The notes under the pieces: generated by a model
The model's input: the letters and a program-made list of their open reading frames with translations, nothing else
What the model was told of the DNA's origin: nothing
Databases searched by the model: none
Origin: Candidatus Pelearchaeum sp.
GTDB taxonomy: Archaea > Thermoproteota > Nitrososphaeria_A > Caldarchaeales > Caldarchaeaceae
Direction of reading: 5' to 3'
Length of the DNA: 17,250 bases
Assembly (NCBI GenBank): GCA_015520425.1
Contig: WAQC01000051.1
Location: 1-17,250, forward strand
Shown here: one piece after another, positions 1-7,260 of the stretch
How the letters are laid out: the number at the start of each line of letters is the position of its first letter
How positions within the stretch are numbered: the first letter of the stretch is position 1
Translations under genes and position numbers: made by a program

Positions 1-14
1 ACGGGTAATGTGTT

Positions 15-1049
15 TTGAATCCTCCTATAATTGACTTGCATGAAGACATATCACTCTACTATGTTTCTGGTGGCTATGCGTTTAAGTTCCCGCTAGCCAA
101 CTTTGAAGAAGACCTAGAGAAGCGGCATGGTGATATACCGAAGTATAGGAGAGCTAATGTAAAGTTGGTTTTTGCTTCAATAGCGCCGCTTGTGAATACG
201 TTGAACGAGTATAGGTTGCAGCAGCAGACGCTAGGCTATAAAGCCCAGCTCGGCGCTCTAAGAACACGCGCAGCAACCCTAATGACGTTAGAGCACATCA
301 AGACCTATCTAAACCTCCTAAAAATGCATAAAGAACATCTTAAACACGTTAAGATGATGGTGGATGTTCAAAACATTATACAGGGGGATGATATAGGGTT
401 GTTGATAGCTATAGAAGGCGCGGAACCATTAGAAGACATTGAGGATATAGAACTCTTCTATAATCTCGGCGTGAGGTCTCTCCAGCTCACATGGAACTTT
501 GATAATAAGTTCGCCGCCTCATGCATGTCAAAGAAAGACTATGGACTAACTGGTGATGGAGAGGAACTGGTTAAGCTGTGTAATGAGCTGGGTGTTATAG
601 TTGATTTGGCTCACGCAAGCAAAAGAACAACGATAGAAGCGCTTGAGCTATCAAAACTTCCCGCCATAGTGAGCCACGCCAACATACAACCAGTCCATAA
701 TCATGCCAGAAACGTGGATGATGAGGTTCTTGAAGCAATAAAGAAAAACAAGGGAGTTGTAGGAATAACATTCATAACACCAACAATAGGGAGAAACTAC
801 GACCACAAATCACTAGCCGACCACGTAATGTATGTCTATGAAAGGTTCGGTGGCGATATAATAGCGTTGGGCACTGATTATTTCGGGCTAATTAACATAG
901 CAGAGCCGCTCAACCTTGAGGATATAACGAAGATAGGTAATCTCTGGGGCGAGCTTCTCAGCAGAGGTATGAAGGAGACCGATGTTGAGAACATAGCTTA
1001 TAGAAATGCCCTACGTGTAATAGAAGCCAACGCGGTGCGTTGGGCATAG
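15..1049 (+). CDS. Membrane dipeptidase family protein (peptidase M19, renal dipeptidase-like)
   Basis: A 344-residue protein of the M19 dipeptidase family, binuclear zinc hydrolases with a TIM-barrel fold that cleave dipeptides. Visible family marks are an HxD pair near the start (H9, D11 in DLHED), a glutamate after the third strand (E134 in IAIEGAEPL) followed by GVRSLQLTWN (152-161), the histidine in VDLAHAS (H200), the SHAN histidine (H221), the conserved ARN arginine (R232) and an aspartate in ALGTDYFG (D288). Together these form the complete expected metal and catalytic set. The length is normal for the short archaeal form and there is no signal peptide, so it should be cytoplasmic. 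The start is TTG at 15: an in-frame stop lies at 6-8 and no ATG/GTG lies between. Only 14 bases of upstream sequence are visible, so promoter and operon membership are unknown. It converges on copB with a 6-bp gap. The actual substrate is not shown by the sequence. Confidence 0.9.
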   Translation: MNPPIIDLHEDISLYYVSGGYAFKFPLANFEEDLEKRHGDIPKYRRANVKLVFASIAPLVNTLNEYRLQQQTLGYKAQLGALRTRAATLMTLEHIKTYLNLLKMHKEHLKHVKMMVDVQNIIQGDDIGLLIAIEGAEPLEDIEDIELFYNLGVRSLQLTWNFDNKFAASCMSKKDYGLTGDGEELVKLCNELGVIVDLAHASKRTTIEALELSKLPAIVSHANIQPVHNHARNVDDEVLEAIKKNKGVVGITFITPTIGRNYDHKSLADHVMYVYERFGGDIIALGTDYFGLINIAEPLNLEDITKIGNLWGELLSRGMKETDVENIAYRNALRVIEANAVRWA

Positions 1050-1055
1050 AAAGGC

Positions 1056-3101
1056 TTAGTGATTATGATGATGGTGGTGTGCATGGGCTGGAACTTCCTC
1101 AACCTTCTTCTCTTCCACTATCGTGATTTCCTCCGTTTTCGGCATATACTTCCTTAGTGTCTGGCTGTTAATCGCAACTATTACCGTGCTTAGAGACATG
1201 AAGAGAGCGCCTATCGCTGGGCTTAGAACCAGGCCGTATGTGGCCAGTATTCCCGCCGCTAGGGGTATGGCGAATATATTATAGCCGCCAGCCCACCAGA
1301 GGTTTTGATACATCTTAGAATAGGTTTTCCGCGAGAGCTCTATAACAACGGGCACATCTCTAGGGTCGTTCTTAACGAGTATTATGTCTGCGCTTTCTAT
1401 GGCCACGTCTGTGCCCGCGCCTATCGCTATTCCGACGTCAGCATTAACTAGGGCGGGAGCGTCATTTATTCCATCCCCAACCATCGCCACAGTGAATCCC
1501 TGCTTCTTTAGGAGCTGTACCTTCTCAGCCTTCTCATGCGGTAGAACCTGCGCGAAATACTCATCAACTCCAAGCTCCTTCGCAACCCACTTGGCAACCT
1601 CCTCAGAATCTCCAGTCAGTATATACGTCCTAACACCCATCTCCCTGAGCTTCTTAATGGCTTCATACGACTCGCTACGTATTATGTCAGACAGCGCTAT
1701 AGCGCCTGCCAGCTTCCCATCTACTATGGAGAAGACAACAGTTTTTCCTTGGCTCTGGAGTTTAAGCACCTCTTCATCATTAACAGTTATATTAAGCTCT
1801 TCAAGGAGGGCTGGTCCACCCACATATACCTCATGTCCATCCACTATGGCGTATACGCCCTTTCCAGGTATAGCTTTGAACTCTGTCAGGCTTGTTGGTC
1901 TTATTCCTTTGCTAGCGGCATGTTCCACGATAGCGCGTGCTATTATGTGTTCTGAATTTTTCTCAACACTCGCTGTTAGCATGAGGAGTTTCTCTTCAGG
2001 TATGTAGGAGACAACAGACGTTACCCCGAACTTCCCCTCGGTCAGTGTTCCCGTCTTGTCAAAGACCACCGCATTAACGTCCTTAGCAGACTCAAATGCC
2101 CGTCTATCCCTTATCAGTATTCCGCGCTTAGCCGTCATAGAAGTTGATATAGCCACCACCAGCGGTATAGCCAGTCCGAGAGCATGAGGACACGCTATTA
2201 CCATCACAGTTACAGCGCGTTCTAGGGCGAAGTCTGGCATGCCTAGGTAAGACCATGTGAGGTAGCTGGTTATGCCAGCTCCTAGGGCTACGTATACGAG
2301 GAGAGCGGCAGCTCTGTTGGCTAGGTCTTGCGTCCTTGAGCGGCTCTCCTGAGCCTGCTTAACCAGCCTTATGACCTGCGACAGGTATGTGTCTTCTCCC
2401 GTCTTCTCTATCCGCACCCAGAGCGCGCCTTCGGAGTTTATAGCACCACCGATTACAGCATCTCCCTTCTTCTTACCTATTGGCTTAGACTCGCCCGTGA
2501 GGAGCGCTTCATTAACAAACGACCTACCATCAATCACAACACCATCAGCAGGTATTTTCTCACCAGGCTTCACCAGCACTACATCACCAGGCTTGAGCTC
2601 TGTAACAGGAACGTCCATGGTTTCTCCGTCTTTGACTAAATGCGCCGTAGTTGGCATAACTTTTACCAGCTCCTCTAAAGCCCGCGAAGCTCCCAGAACG
2701 CTCTTAGCCTCTATCCAGTGTCCAAGTAACATGACATCAATAAGCGTGGCGAGCTCCCAGAAGAAGTCGCGGCCAGCTCTGAGGAAAACTGTTGCAGCAG
2801 AATAGAAGAACGCAACTGATATGGCTACAGCTATGAGCGTCATCATCCCAGGCTGCCTGCGCCTAACCTCACCCACTATCCCTCTTAGGAAAGGCCATCC
2901 ACCATAGAGGTAGATAGCAGTAGAGAGTAGCGTTAGGACATAACCTTGAAAAGGAACCTCCAGCCTATAGCCAAACCACATCTGGATAGAATCTGACAAC
3001 ACAATTATAGGAACCGAGATTATGAGAGCTATAAAGAAACGCCGCTTAAATTCCTCAATATGATGCGCATGTGTTTGATGATGGTTAGAATGATGCTTCA
3101 A
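1056..3101 (-). CDS. copB: Copper-exporting P1B-type ATPase, CopB-like (CPH motif)
   Basis: A 681-residue heavy-metal P-type ATPase that should export copper ions at the cost of ATP. In order it has a histidine-rich N-terminus (seven His in the first 14 residues), membrane helices, the actuator TGES (202-205), the transmembrane metal motif CPH (304-306), the phosphorylation site DKTGTLT (D348), GDGIND hinge (542-547), a YN motif (607-608) and MS-x-ST (638-642) in the last helices, then a histidine-rich tail (residues 672-681, seven His). CPH rather than CPC, a His-rich N-terminus and no HMA domain are the known signature of the CopB (P1B-3) branch. The usual SEHP motif of the nucleotide-binding domain reads SEHI here (383-386). 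The start is TTG at 3101, the only start that keeps the family-typical His-rich N-terminus. It lies downstream of rtcB on the same strand across a 204-bp gap and has candidate TATA boxes of its own. No copper chaperone or regulator is adjacent. The choice between Cu+ and Cu2+ is not decided by sequence. Confidence 0.95.
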   Translation of the reverse strand: MKHHSNHHQTHAHHIEEFKRRFFIALIISVPIIVLSDSIQMWFGYRLEVPFQGYVLTLLSTAIYLYGGWPFLRGIVGEVRRRQPGMMTLIAVAISVAFFYSAATVFLRAGRDFFWELATLIDVMLLGHWIEAKSVLGASRALEELVKVMPTTAHLVKDGETMDVPVTELKPGDVVLVKPGEKIPADGVVIDGRSFVNEALLTGESKPIGKKKGDAVIGGAINSEGALWVRIEKTGEDTYLSQVIRLVKQAQESRSRTQDLANRAAALLVYVALGAGITSYLTWSYLGMPDFALERAVTVMVIACPHALGLAIPLVVAISTSMTAKRGILIRDRRAFESAKDVNAVVFDKTGTLTEGKFGVTSVVSYIPEEKLLMLTASVEKNSEHIIARAIVEHAASKGIRPTSLTEFKAIPGKGVYAIVDGHEVYVGGPALLEELNITVNDEEVLKLQSQGKTVVFSIVDGKLAGAIALSDIIRSESYEAIKKLREMGVRTYILTGDSEEVAKWVAKELGVDEYFAQVLPHEKAEKVQLLKKQGFTVAMVGDGINDAPALVNADVGIAIGAGTDVAIESADIILVKNDPRDVPVVIELSRKTYSKMYQNLWWAGGYNIFAIPLAAGILATYGLVLSPAIGALFMSLSTVIVAINSQTLRKYMPKTEEITIVEEKKVEEVPAHAHHHHHNH

Positions 3102-3129
3102 CCTATTTTCTACCCAATATCGCTGTTCT

Positions 3130-3155
3130 AGGATATATCATCTCCTATTTAATTC
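3130..3155 (-). promoter_or_regulatory. Candidate copB promoter
   Basis: On the minus strand AATTAAATA (3146-3154) would place a transcription start near 3124, leaving a leader of about 22 nt before the TTG start. A second TATA-like GATATATC (3132-3139) would give a very short leader. An imperfect dyad AGGA...TCCT spans 3130-3146. Which box is used cannot be told from sequence, and no known copper-operator sequence was recognised. Confidence 0.35.
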
Positions 3156-3261
3156 TGTACCAAAACTACTCCCGTTATTCCGTAGATGGACAATTCATCC
3201 AACAGCACCTCAAACATCAACATTATAGCGCGTGCGCACCGAGCCTAATACAACACTATTA

Positions 3262-3303
3262 CTTAAGAAAACAATAAAGAAGAGACGCTGAAAGAAATAA
3301 TTA
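3262..3303 (-). terminator. Probable rtcB terminator (U-rich tract)
   Basis: Immediately after the rtcB stop the minus strand is rich in T runs (for example TTATTTCTTTC and CTTTATTGTTTTC). Oligo-U tracts without a needed hairpin are the known intrinsic terminators of archaeal RNA polymerase. The rest of the 204-bp gap to copB holds only the copB promoter; no tRNA or small ORF is evident there. Confidence 0.4.
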
Positions 3304-3305
3304 AG

Positions 3306-4760
3306 CTAACCTTTTACCACACCTATTGGGACTAATCTAGCTACTTTGGTTCCTATTCCTACTTGGTGGCTAACTTCCACCACTTCATCCACTGACTTGT
3401 ATGCCGCATCTACCTCTTCCACGATTGTTGCCATGCTGTCGCCCTTCACATAGATTCCTCTGCTTTCCAAGTCTCTTACCACCTGGTCTCCCCTGTATCT
3501 CCTCTTCGCACCTGCCCTGCTCATCTCCCTCCCCGCTCCATGCGCAGTAGAGCCGAAGCTAAGCTCCATAGCCTTGGGATTTCCAAGCAACACCCAGCTA
3601 GCGGTACCCATAGAGCCAGGTATCAACACTGGCTGACCAATCTCGCGATAGTCAGCAGGTATCAGAGGATGCCCAGCAGGGAAGCTCCGCGTAGCACCCT
3701 TACGATGAACAAGCACCTCCTTAGTCTCACCATCTACCTTATGCTTCTCAAACTTCGCGATGTTATGGCAGACGTCATAAACTATCTTCATCCCCAAGTT
3801 CTCTGGGTCTTGCTTGAAGACCTTTTGGAAGCTTTGCCTTACCCAGTGGCTTATTGCCTGTCTATTAGCAAAGGCGAAGTTGACCGCGCATTTGAATGCT
3901 TTTAGGTATTGTTGTGCTTCGTTGCTCTTTATTGGTACGCATGCGAGTTCTCTGTCGGGTAGTCTTATTCCATATTTGACCGCGCCGCGTTCCATTACTC
4001 TTAGGTAGTCGCTGCATATTTGGTGGCCGTATCCTCTGCTTCCGCAGTGTATTAAGACCGTTACCTGGCCTTCGTGGGTTATTCCCATGGCCTTGGCCGC
4101 GCGCTCGTCAAATATCTTATCCACGCGCTGCACCTCTAGGAAGTGGTTTCCACTGCCCAGCGTGCCTATCTGCGCCTCGCCCCTGCTCTTGGCGGTTGGC
4201 GAGACCACCGATGGGTCTGCGCCCTCAATAGCGCCAGACTCCTCCATATGGTGGAAGTCCTCACTCCAGCCTAGGCCGTATCTCTCAATTATGTAGCGCG
4301 CGCCTTCTATGACTATTCTGTCAAGGTCGCTGTGCGTTACGTGGAAGTCCTTACGCCTGCTCCCCAGACCTGCTGGGACATTAAGGAATATCGTGTCTAT
4401 CAGCTCCTTTATTCTCGGCCTTACATCCTTCACATCAAGGTTTGTAACCATTAATCTGACGCCACAGTTTATGTCGTATCCTATTCCTCCAGGCGAGATT
4501 ACTCCTGTCTCAACATCCATCGCAGCTACTCCACCTATCGGGAAGCCATACCCCTCATGAGCGTCGGGCAAGACTGTGCATTGTTTCTGTATTCCTGGCA
4601 GTGTTGCCACATTCACCGCTTGCTCAAGCGTCCTGTCTTGCTGCATCTTCTGCAACAGTCGCTCAGAGGCATAGACTATGACGGGAACTCTCATGTTGCT
4701 GCGGTAGGTCTGTGGTATTTTCCAGATATGGTTGCCTATTCGCTGAAGAGGCGGTGCCAT
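3306..4760 (-). CDS. rtcB: tRNA-splicing RNA ligase RtcB
   Basis: A 484-residue RtcB, the GTP- and Mn-dependent ligase that joins 2',3'-cyclic-phosphate (via 3'-phosphate) ends to 5'-OH ends in archaeal tRNA splicing and RNA repair. Metal and catalytic residues are all visible: D96 and C99 in GYDINCGVR, H206 in GSGNHFLEV, H238 in IHCGSRG, H332 in YDVCHN, and the guanylylated histidine H407 in STAHGAGR. The C-terminal region from GSMGTASW (382-389) is intact. The length matches the uninterrupted archaeal enzyme; no intein sits at the active site, unlike in some archaeal homologues. The start is ATG at 4760, preceded on the minus strand by AAAGGTG, a plausible ribosome site. The gene is transcribed divergently from cdc48, and its usual activator Archease is not in this window. 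A separate promoter and a U-rich 3' tract suggest a single-gene transcript. Confidence 0.98.
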   Translation of the reverse strand: MAPPLQRIGNHIWKIPQTYRSNMRVPVIVYASERLLQKMQQDRTLEQAVNVATLPGIQKQCTVLPDAHEGYGFPIGGVAAMDVETGVISPGGIGYDINCGVRLMVTNLDVKDVRPRIKELIDTIFLNVPAGLGSRRKDFHVTHSDLDRIVIEGARYIIERYGLGWSEDFHHMEESGAIEGADPSVVSPTAKSRGEAQIGTLGSGNHFLEVQRVDKIFDERAAKAMGITHEGQVTVLIHCGSRGYGHQICSDYLRVMERGAVKYGIRLPDRELACVPIKSNEAQQYLKAFKCAVNFAFANRQAISHWVRQSFQKVFKQDPENLGMKIVYDVCHNIAKFEKHKVDGETKEVLVHRKGATRSFPAGHPLIPADYREIGQPVLIPGSMGTASWVLLGNPKAMELSFGSTAHGAGREMSRAGAKRRYRGDQVVRDLESRGIYVKGDSMATIVEEVDAAYKSVDEVVEVSHQVGIGTKVARLVPIGVVKG

Positions 4761-4813
4761 AACACTACACCTTTAGTTGCTGTATTATCTTATTTTACTG
4801 TATCCGTTCCGCG

Positions 4814-4837
4814 TATATTAAGTATTTTCCCCCAACC
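4814..4837 (-). promoter_or_regulatory. rtcB promoter with GGGGGAAA element
   Basis: Reading the minus strand, GGTTGGGGGAAAA (4837-4825) is followed by a TATA-like CTTAATATA (4822-4814). The expected start of transcription is near 4792, giving a leader of about 31 nt that holds the GGTG ribosome site. The purine-rich block ahead of the TATA box overlaps the position of the archaeal TFB recognition element and is mirrored at the cdc48 promoter. Confidence 0.55.
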
Positions 4838-4913
4838 ACAACAACGTGGTCATAATCAACGATTGTGCTATAGAGTTTCAACAAAACCTGACATTTCTCA
4901 GGTTTGGGGGAAA
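4826..4913. repeat. Long-spaced inverted repeat bracketing the rtcB/cdc48 control region
   Basis: TTTCCCCCAA (4826-4835) and TTGGGGGAAA (4904-4913) are perfect 10-bp inverted copies with 68 bp between them. Each arm lies the same short distance upstream of its own TATA box, so the repeat is two outward-facing copies of one promoter element rather than a hairpin. Confidence 0.7.
4884..4905. promoter_or_regulatory. 22-bp dyad, candidate operator
   Basis: AAACCTGA (4884-4891), six bases, then TCAGGTTT (4898-4905) form a perfect 8-bp dyad. It lies inside the divergent region, just upstream of the cdc48 TATA box and partly overlapping the right arm of the long-spaced repeat. Its size and spacing suit binding by a dimeric helix-turn-helix regulator. 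A stem-loop in RNA is less likely because it lies upstream of both predicted transcription starts. Confidence 0.5.
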
Positions 4914-4923
4914 GGGTTTAAAT
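4901..4923 (+). promoter_or_regulatory. cdc48 promoter
   Basis: GGTTTGGGGGAAAGGG (4901-4916) runs straight into a strong TATA box TTTAAAT (4917-4923). The predicted start is near 4946, giving a leader of about 21 nt with GGTG at 4954-4957, nine bases before the ATG. Confidence 0.65.
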
Positions 4924-4966
4924 CTAATTCTCGCAGTTAGATAGTTGCTGGCTGGTGTTTTAAAGA

Positions 4967-7138
4967 ATGACAATACCGCGTAGGAAAGAGGTCAGCTTAA
5001 GGGTCTCTGAGGCGCGGCAGCGCGACATAGGTAGGAAGATAGCTAGAGTGGATAGCCACGCTATGAGGGAGCTTGAGCTGAACCCAGGTGATTTGGTTGA
5101 GATTGTTGGTAAGAGAGCTACCGTCGCTATAGTGTGGCCTCCCTACCGCGAGGATGATGGCCAGGGCATAATAAGGATTGACGGCGAGATTAGGCGAAAC
5201 GCTGGCGTTACAGTTGGAGAGTACGTCCGCGTGAGTAAGACGATGGCTAAGCCAGCAACCAAGATAGTTCTAGCCCCCTTTGAGCCCCTCCCCTTCGTGG
5301 GAGACTTTGGCCGCATAGTTAGGGGGCAGTTGCTCAACATGCCCGTAGCCAAGGGGGATATAATAGTAGTTCCAGTCCTTGGGATGGGGGTTGAGCTTAA
5401 GGTAACATCCACAAGCCCTTCCTCGGTTGTCATGGTTACTGAGAGCACGGTTATTGAAGTCAGCACAACTCCCGCTAAGCGTATTGAGGAAGTTTCGGGA
5501 GTTACCTACGAGGATATAGGAGGGCTCCATGAGGAGCTGCAGCGCATTAGAGAGATGATTGAGCTACCGCTGAAGCATCCTGAGCTCTTTAGGCATCTCG
5601 GAATAGAGCCGCCGAAGGGGGTTATCCTCTACGGGCCGCCTGGAACTGGGAAGACGCTGATAGCTAAGGCTATAGCCAACGAGACGGGAGCACACTTCAT
5701 AACGATAAATGGTCCTGAGATTATGAGCAAGTTTTACGGCGAGTCTGAGGCGCGCCTCCGCGAGGTCTTTCAGGAGGCTGAGCAAAATGCTCCGAGCATC
5801 ATATTCATAGATGAGCTGGACGCAATAGCGCCGAAGCGCGGCGAGGTTACTGGAGAGGTTGAGCGGAGAGTCGTCTCCCAGCTCCTCACCTTGATGGACG
5901 GACTACGCGGCCGTGGGCAGGTCATAGTAATAGGTGCTACCAACAGAATAGAAGCTATAGACCCAGCGCTCAGAAGGCCTGGAAGGTTTGACCGCGAGAT
6001 AAGGGTAGGCGTACCAGACAAGAACGGGAGGAAGGAGATACTCCTCATACATACTAGGCGTATGCCCCTTTCCGACGATGTAGACCTTGAGGAATTGGCT
6101 GAGATAACCTATGGGTTTGTTGGTGCGGACTTGGCGGCGCTATGCCGCGAGGCTGCCATGAACGCGCTGAGAAGGTTCCTGCCCAAGATAGACCTTGAGA
6201 AGGAGATAATCCCCGCCGAGGTTCTAGAGCAGATTAAGGTCTCGCGTGAAGACTTTGCTAATGCGCTTAAGATGATACAACCATCCGCCCTCCGCGAGGT
6301 AATCCTAGAAGTCCCCAACGTCAAGTGGGAGGATATAGGGGGTCTTGAGAGCGTTAAGCAGGAGTTGCGGGAAGCTGTTGAGTGGCCGCTCAAATACTCG
6401 GAGGTCTTCAAACGGCTGGGCATAAGACCGCCGCGCGGAATACTGCTCTACGGGCCGCCTGGAACCGGCAAAACACTGCTCGCCAAGGCTGTAGCTACCG
6501 AGAGCCAGGCCAACTTCATAAGCGTCAAAGGCCCTGAGGTCCTATCAAAATGGGTAGGTGAGTCTGAGAAGGCTATCCGCGAAATATTTAGAAAAGCCAG
6601 AGAAACAGCTCCATGCATAATCTTCTTTGACGAGCTGGACTCAATAGCGCCTAGACGCGGTGTGCATACCGATGCGGGTGTTACGGATAGGATTGTGAAT
6701 CAGCTCCTGACGGAGATGGATGGTATGCAGACTCTTAAGGGCGTCGTAGTTATCGGCGCTACTAACAGGCCAGATATTCTTGACCCAGCATTGCTGAGGC
6801 CAGGTAGGTTTGATAGGGTTCTCTACGTTCCGCCTCCAGACAAGCAGGCTAGGCTACAGATATTCAAGATACACACACGCGAGATGCCGCTTGACGAGGA
6901 CGTTGACCTTGATAGGCTGGCTGCCGTGACCGAGGGTTATACTGGCGCTGATATTGAGTCCGTCGTCCGCGAGGCAGCGTTAGAGGCTGCTAGGGAGAAC
7001 ATAAACGCGCAGGTAGTCTCCATGCGGCACTTTGAGGCGGCGCTCTCCAAGGTGAAGGCAAGCGTAAGCGAGGAGGCCAAAACAGAGTATGAGAAGATTA
7101 TGAGCGACTTTAAGCGGAATATGGCATACATCAGCTAA
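4967..7138 (+). CDS. cdc48: Cdc48/p97 (VAT-type) double AAA ATPase
   Basis: A 723-residue hexameric unfoldase of the Cdc48/p97/VAT family, which extracts and unfolds proteins, often ahead of the proteasome. The N-domain is a double-psi barrel plus second lobe (about 1-170). D1 has Walker A GPPGTGKT (223-230), Walker B IIFIDEL (278-284), sensor GATN (323-326) and RRPGRFDR (336-343). D2 has Walker A GPPGTGKT (496-503), Walker B IIFFDEL (552-558), GATN (597-600) and LRPGRFDR (610-617). Both ATPase rings therefore look active, and length is typical for archaea. The C-terminus ends AYIS, so the hydrophobic-Tyr-X tail that docks some archaeal ATPases on the 20S proteasome is not in the normal place. 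The start is ATG at 4967 with GGTG nine bases before. It is divergent from rtcB and is followed after 122 bp by cdvB on the same strand. Confidence 0.97.
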   Translation: MTIPRRKEVSLRVSEARQRDIGRKIARVDSHAMRELELNPGDLVEIVGKRATVAIVWPPYREDDGQGIIRIDGEIRRNAGVTVGEYVRVSKTMAKPATKIVLAPFEPLPFVGDFGRIVRGQLLNMPVAKGDIIVVPVLGMGVELKVTSTSPSSVVMVTESTVIEVSTTPAKRIEEVSGVTYEDIGGLHEELQRIREMIELPLKHPELFRHLGIEPPKGVILYGPPGTGKTLIAKAIANETGAHFITINGPEIMSKFYGESEARLREVFQEAEQNAPSIIFIDELDAIAPKRGEVTGEVERRVVSQLLTLMDGLRGRGQVIVIGATNRIEAIDPALRRPGRFDREIRVGVPDKNGRKEILLIHTRRMPLSDDVDLEELAEITYGFVGADLAALCREAAMNALRRFLPKIDLEKEIIPAEVLEQIKVSREDFANALKMIQPSALREVILEVPNVKWEDIGGLESVKQELREAVEWPLKYSEVFKRLGIRPPRGILLYGPPGTGKTLLAKAVATESQANFISVKGPEVLSKWVGESEKAIREIFRKARETAPCIIFFDELDSIAPRRGVHTDAGVTDRIVNQLLTEMDGMQTLKGVVVIGATNRPDILDPALLRPGRFDRVLYVPPPDKQARLQIFKIHTREMPLDEDVDLDRLAAVTEGYTGADIESVVREAALEAARENINAQVVSMRHFEAALSKVKASVSEEAKTEYEKIMSDFKRNMAYIS

Positions 7139-7145
7139 CCCTATA

Positions 7146-7203
7146 CTTCCCGCCTCTAGGAGATTAGCGGGGTAGTATCAACGACATGCGCTACGTAGTA
7201 TGA
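7146..7203. repeat. Small inverted and direct repeats between cdc48 and cdvB
   Basis: CCCGC (7149-7153) pairs with GCGGG (7167-7171), forming a weak hairpin just after the cdc48 stop. GTAGTATCA (7172-7180) recurs as GTAGTATGA (7195-7203), 23 bp apart. There is no T tract, so this is not a clear terminator. Function is unknown, and both repeats could be chance. Confidence 0.3.
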
Positions 7204-7225
7204 CCACTAACTCTGCTCCGAACCC

Positions 7226-7233
7226 TCTAAATA
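7226..7233 (+). promoter_or_regulatory. cdvB TATA box, probably leaderless
   Basis: TCTAAATA sits about 32 bp before the GTG/ATG start pair at 7261/7264. The predicted transcription start falls within a few bases of the start codon, and no ribosome site is visible, which fits a leaderless mRNA. Confidence 0.5.
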
Positions 7234-7260
7234 CATCGCTGCAAGCAACCGTCCCAAGTA

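Noticed and set aside
1384..2007. 207-codon open frame on the plus strand opposite copB
   Set aside because: It lies wholly antisense to well-conserved copB motifs, has no ribosome site and reads as low-complexity Ser/Thr/Ala-rich sequence typical of a shadow frame. The same applies to the other antisense frames over cdc48, rtcB, E2, map and the topoisomerase.
3306..4760. Intein in rtcB
   Set aside because: The protein has normal length and all active-site motifs are contiguous.
4884..4905. Dyad as a C/D-box or other small RNA, or as a terminator
   Set aside because: No matching C box (RUGAUGA) was found nearby, the dyad lies upstream of both predicted transcription starts, and no U tract follows. 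An operator is more likely.
4967..7138. CdvC/Vps4 or proteasome-activating ATPase (PAN)
   Set aside because: Two complete AAA modules and a Cdc48-type N-domain are present. CdvC has one AAA module with a MIT domain; PAN has one with coiled coil and OB domain.
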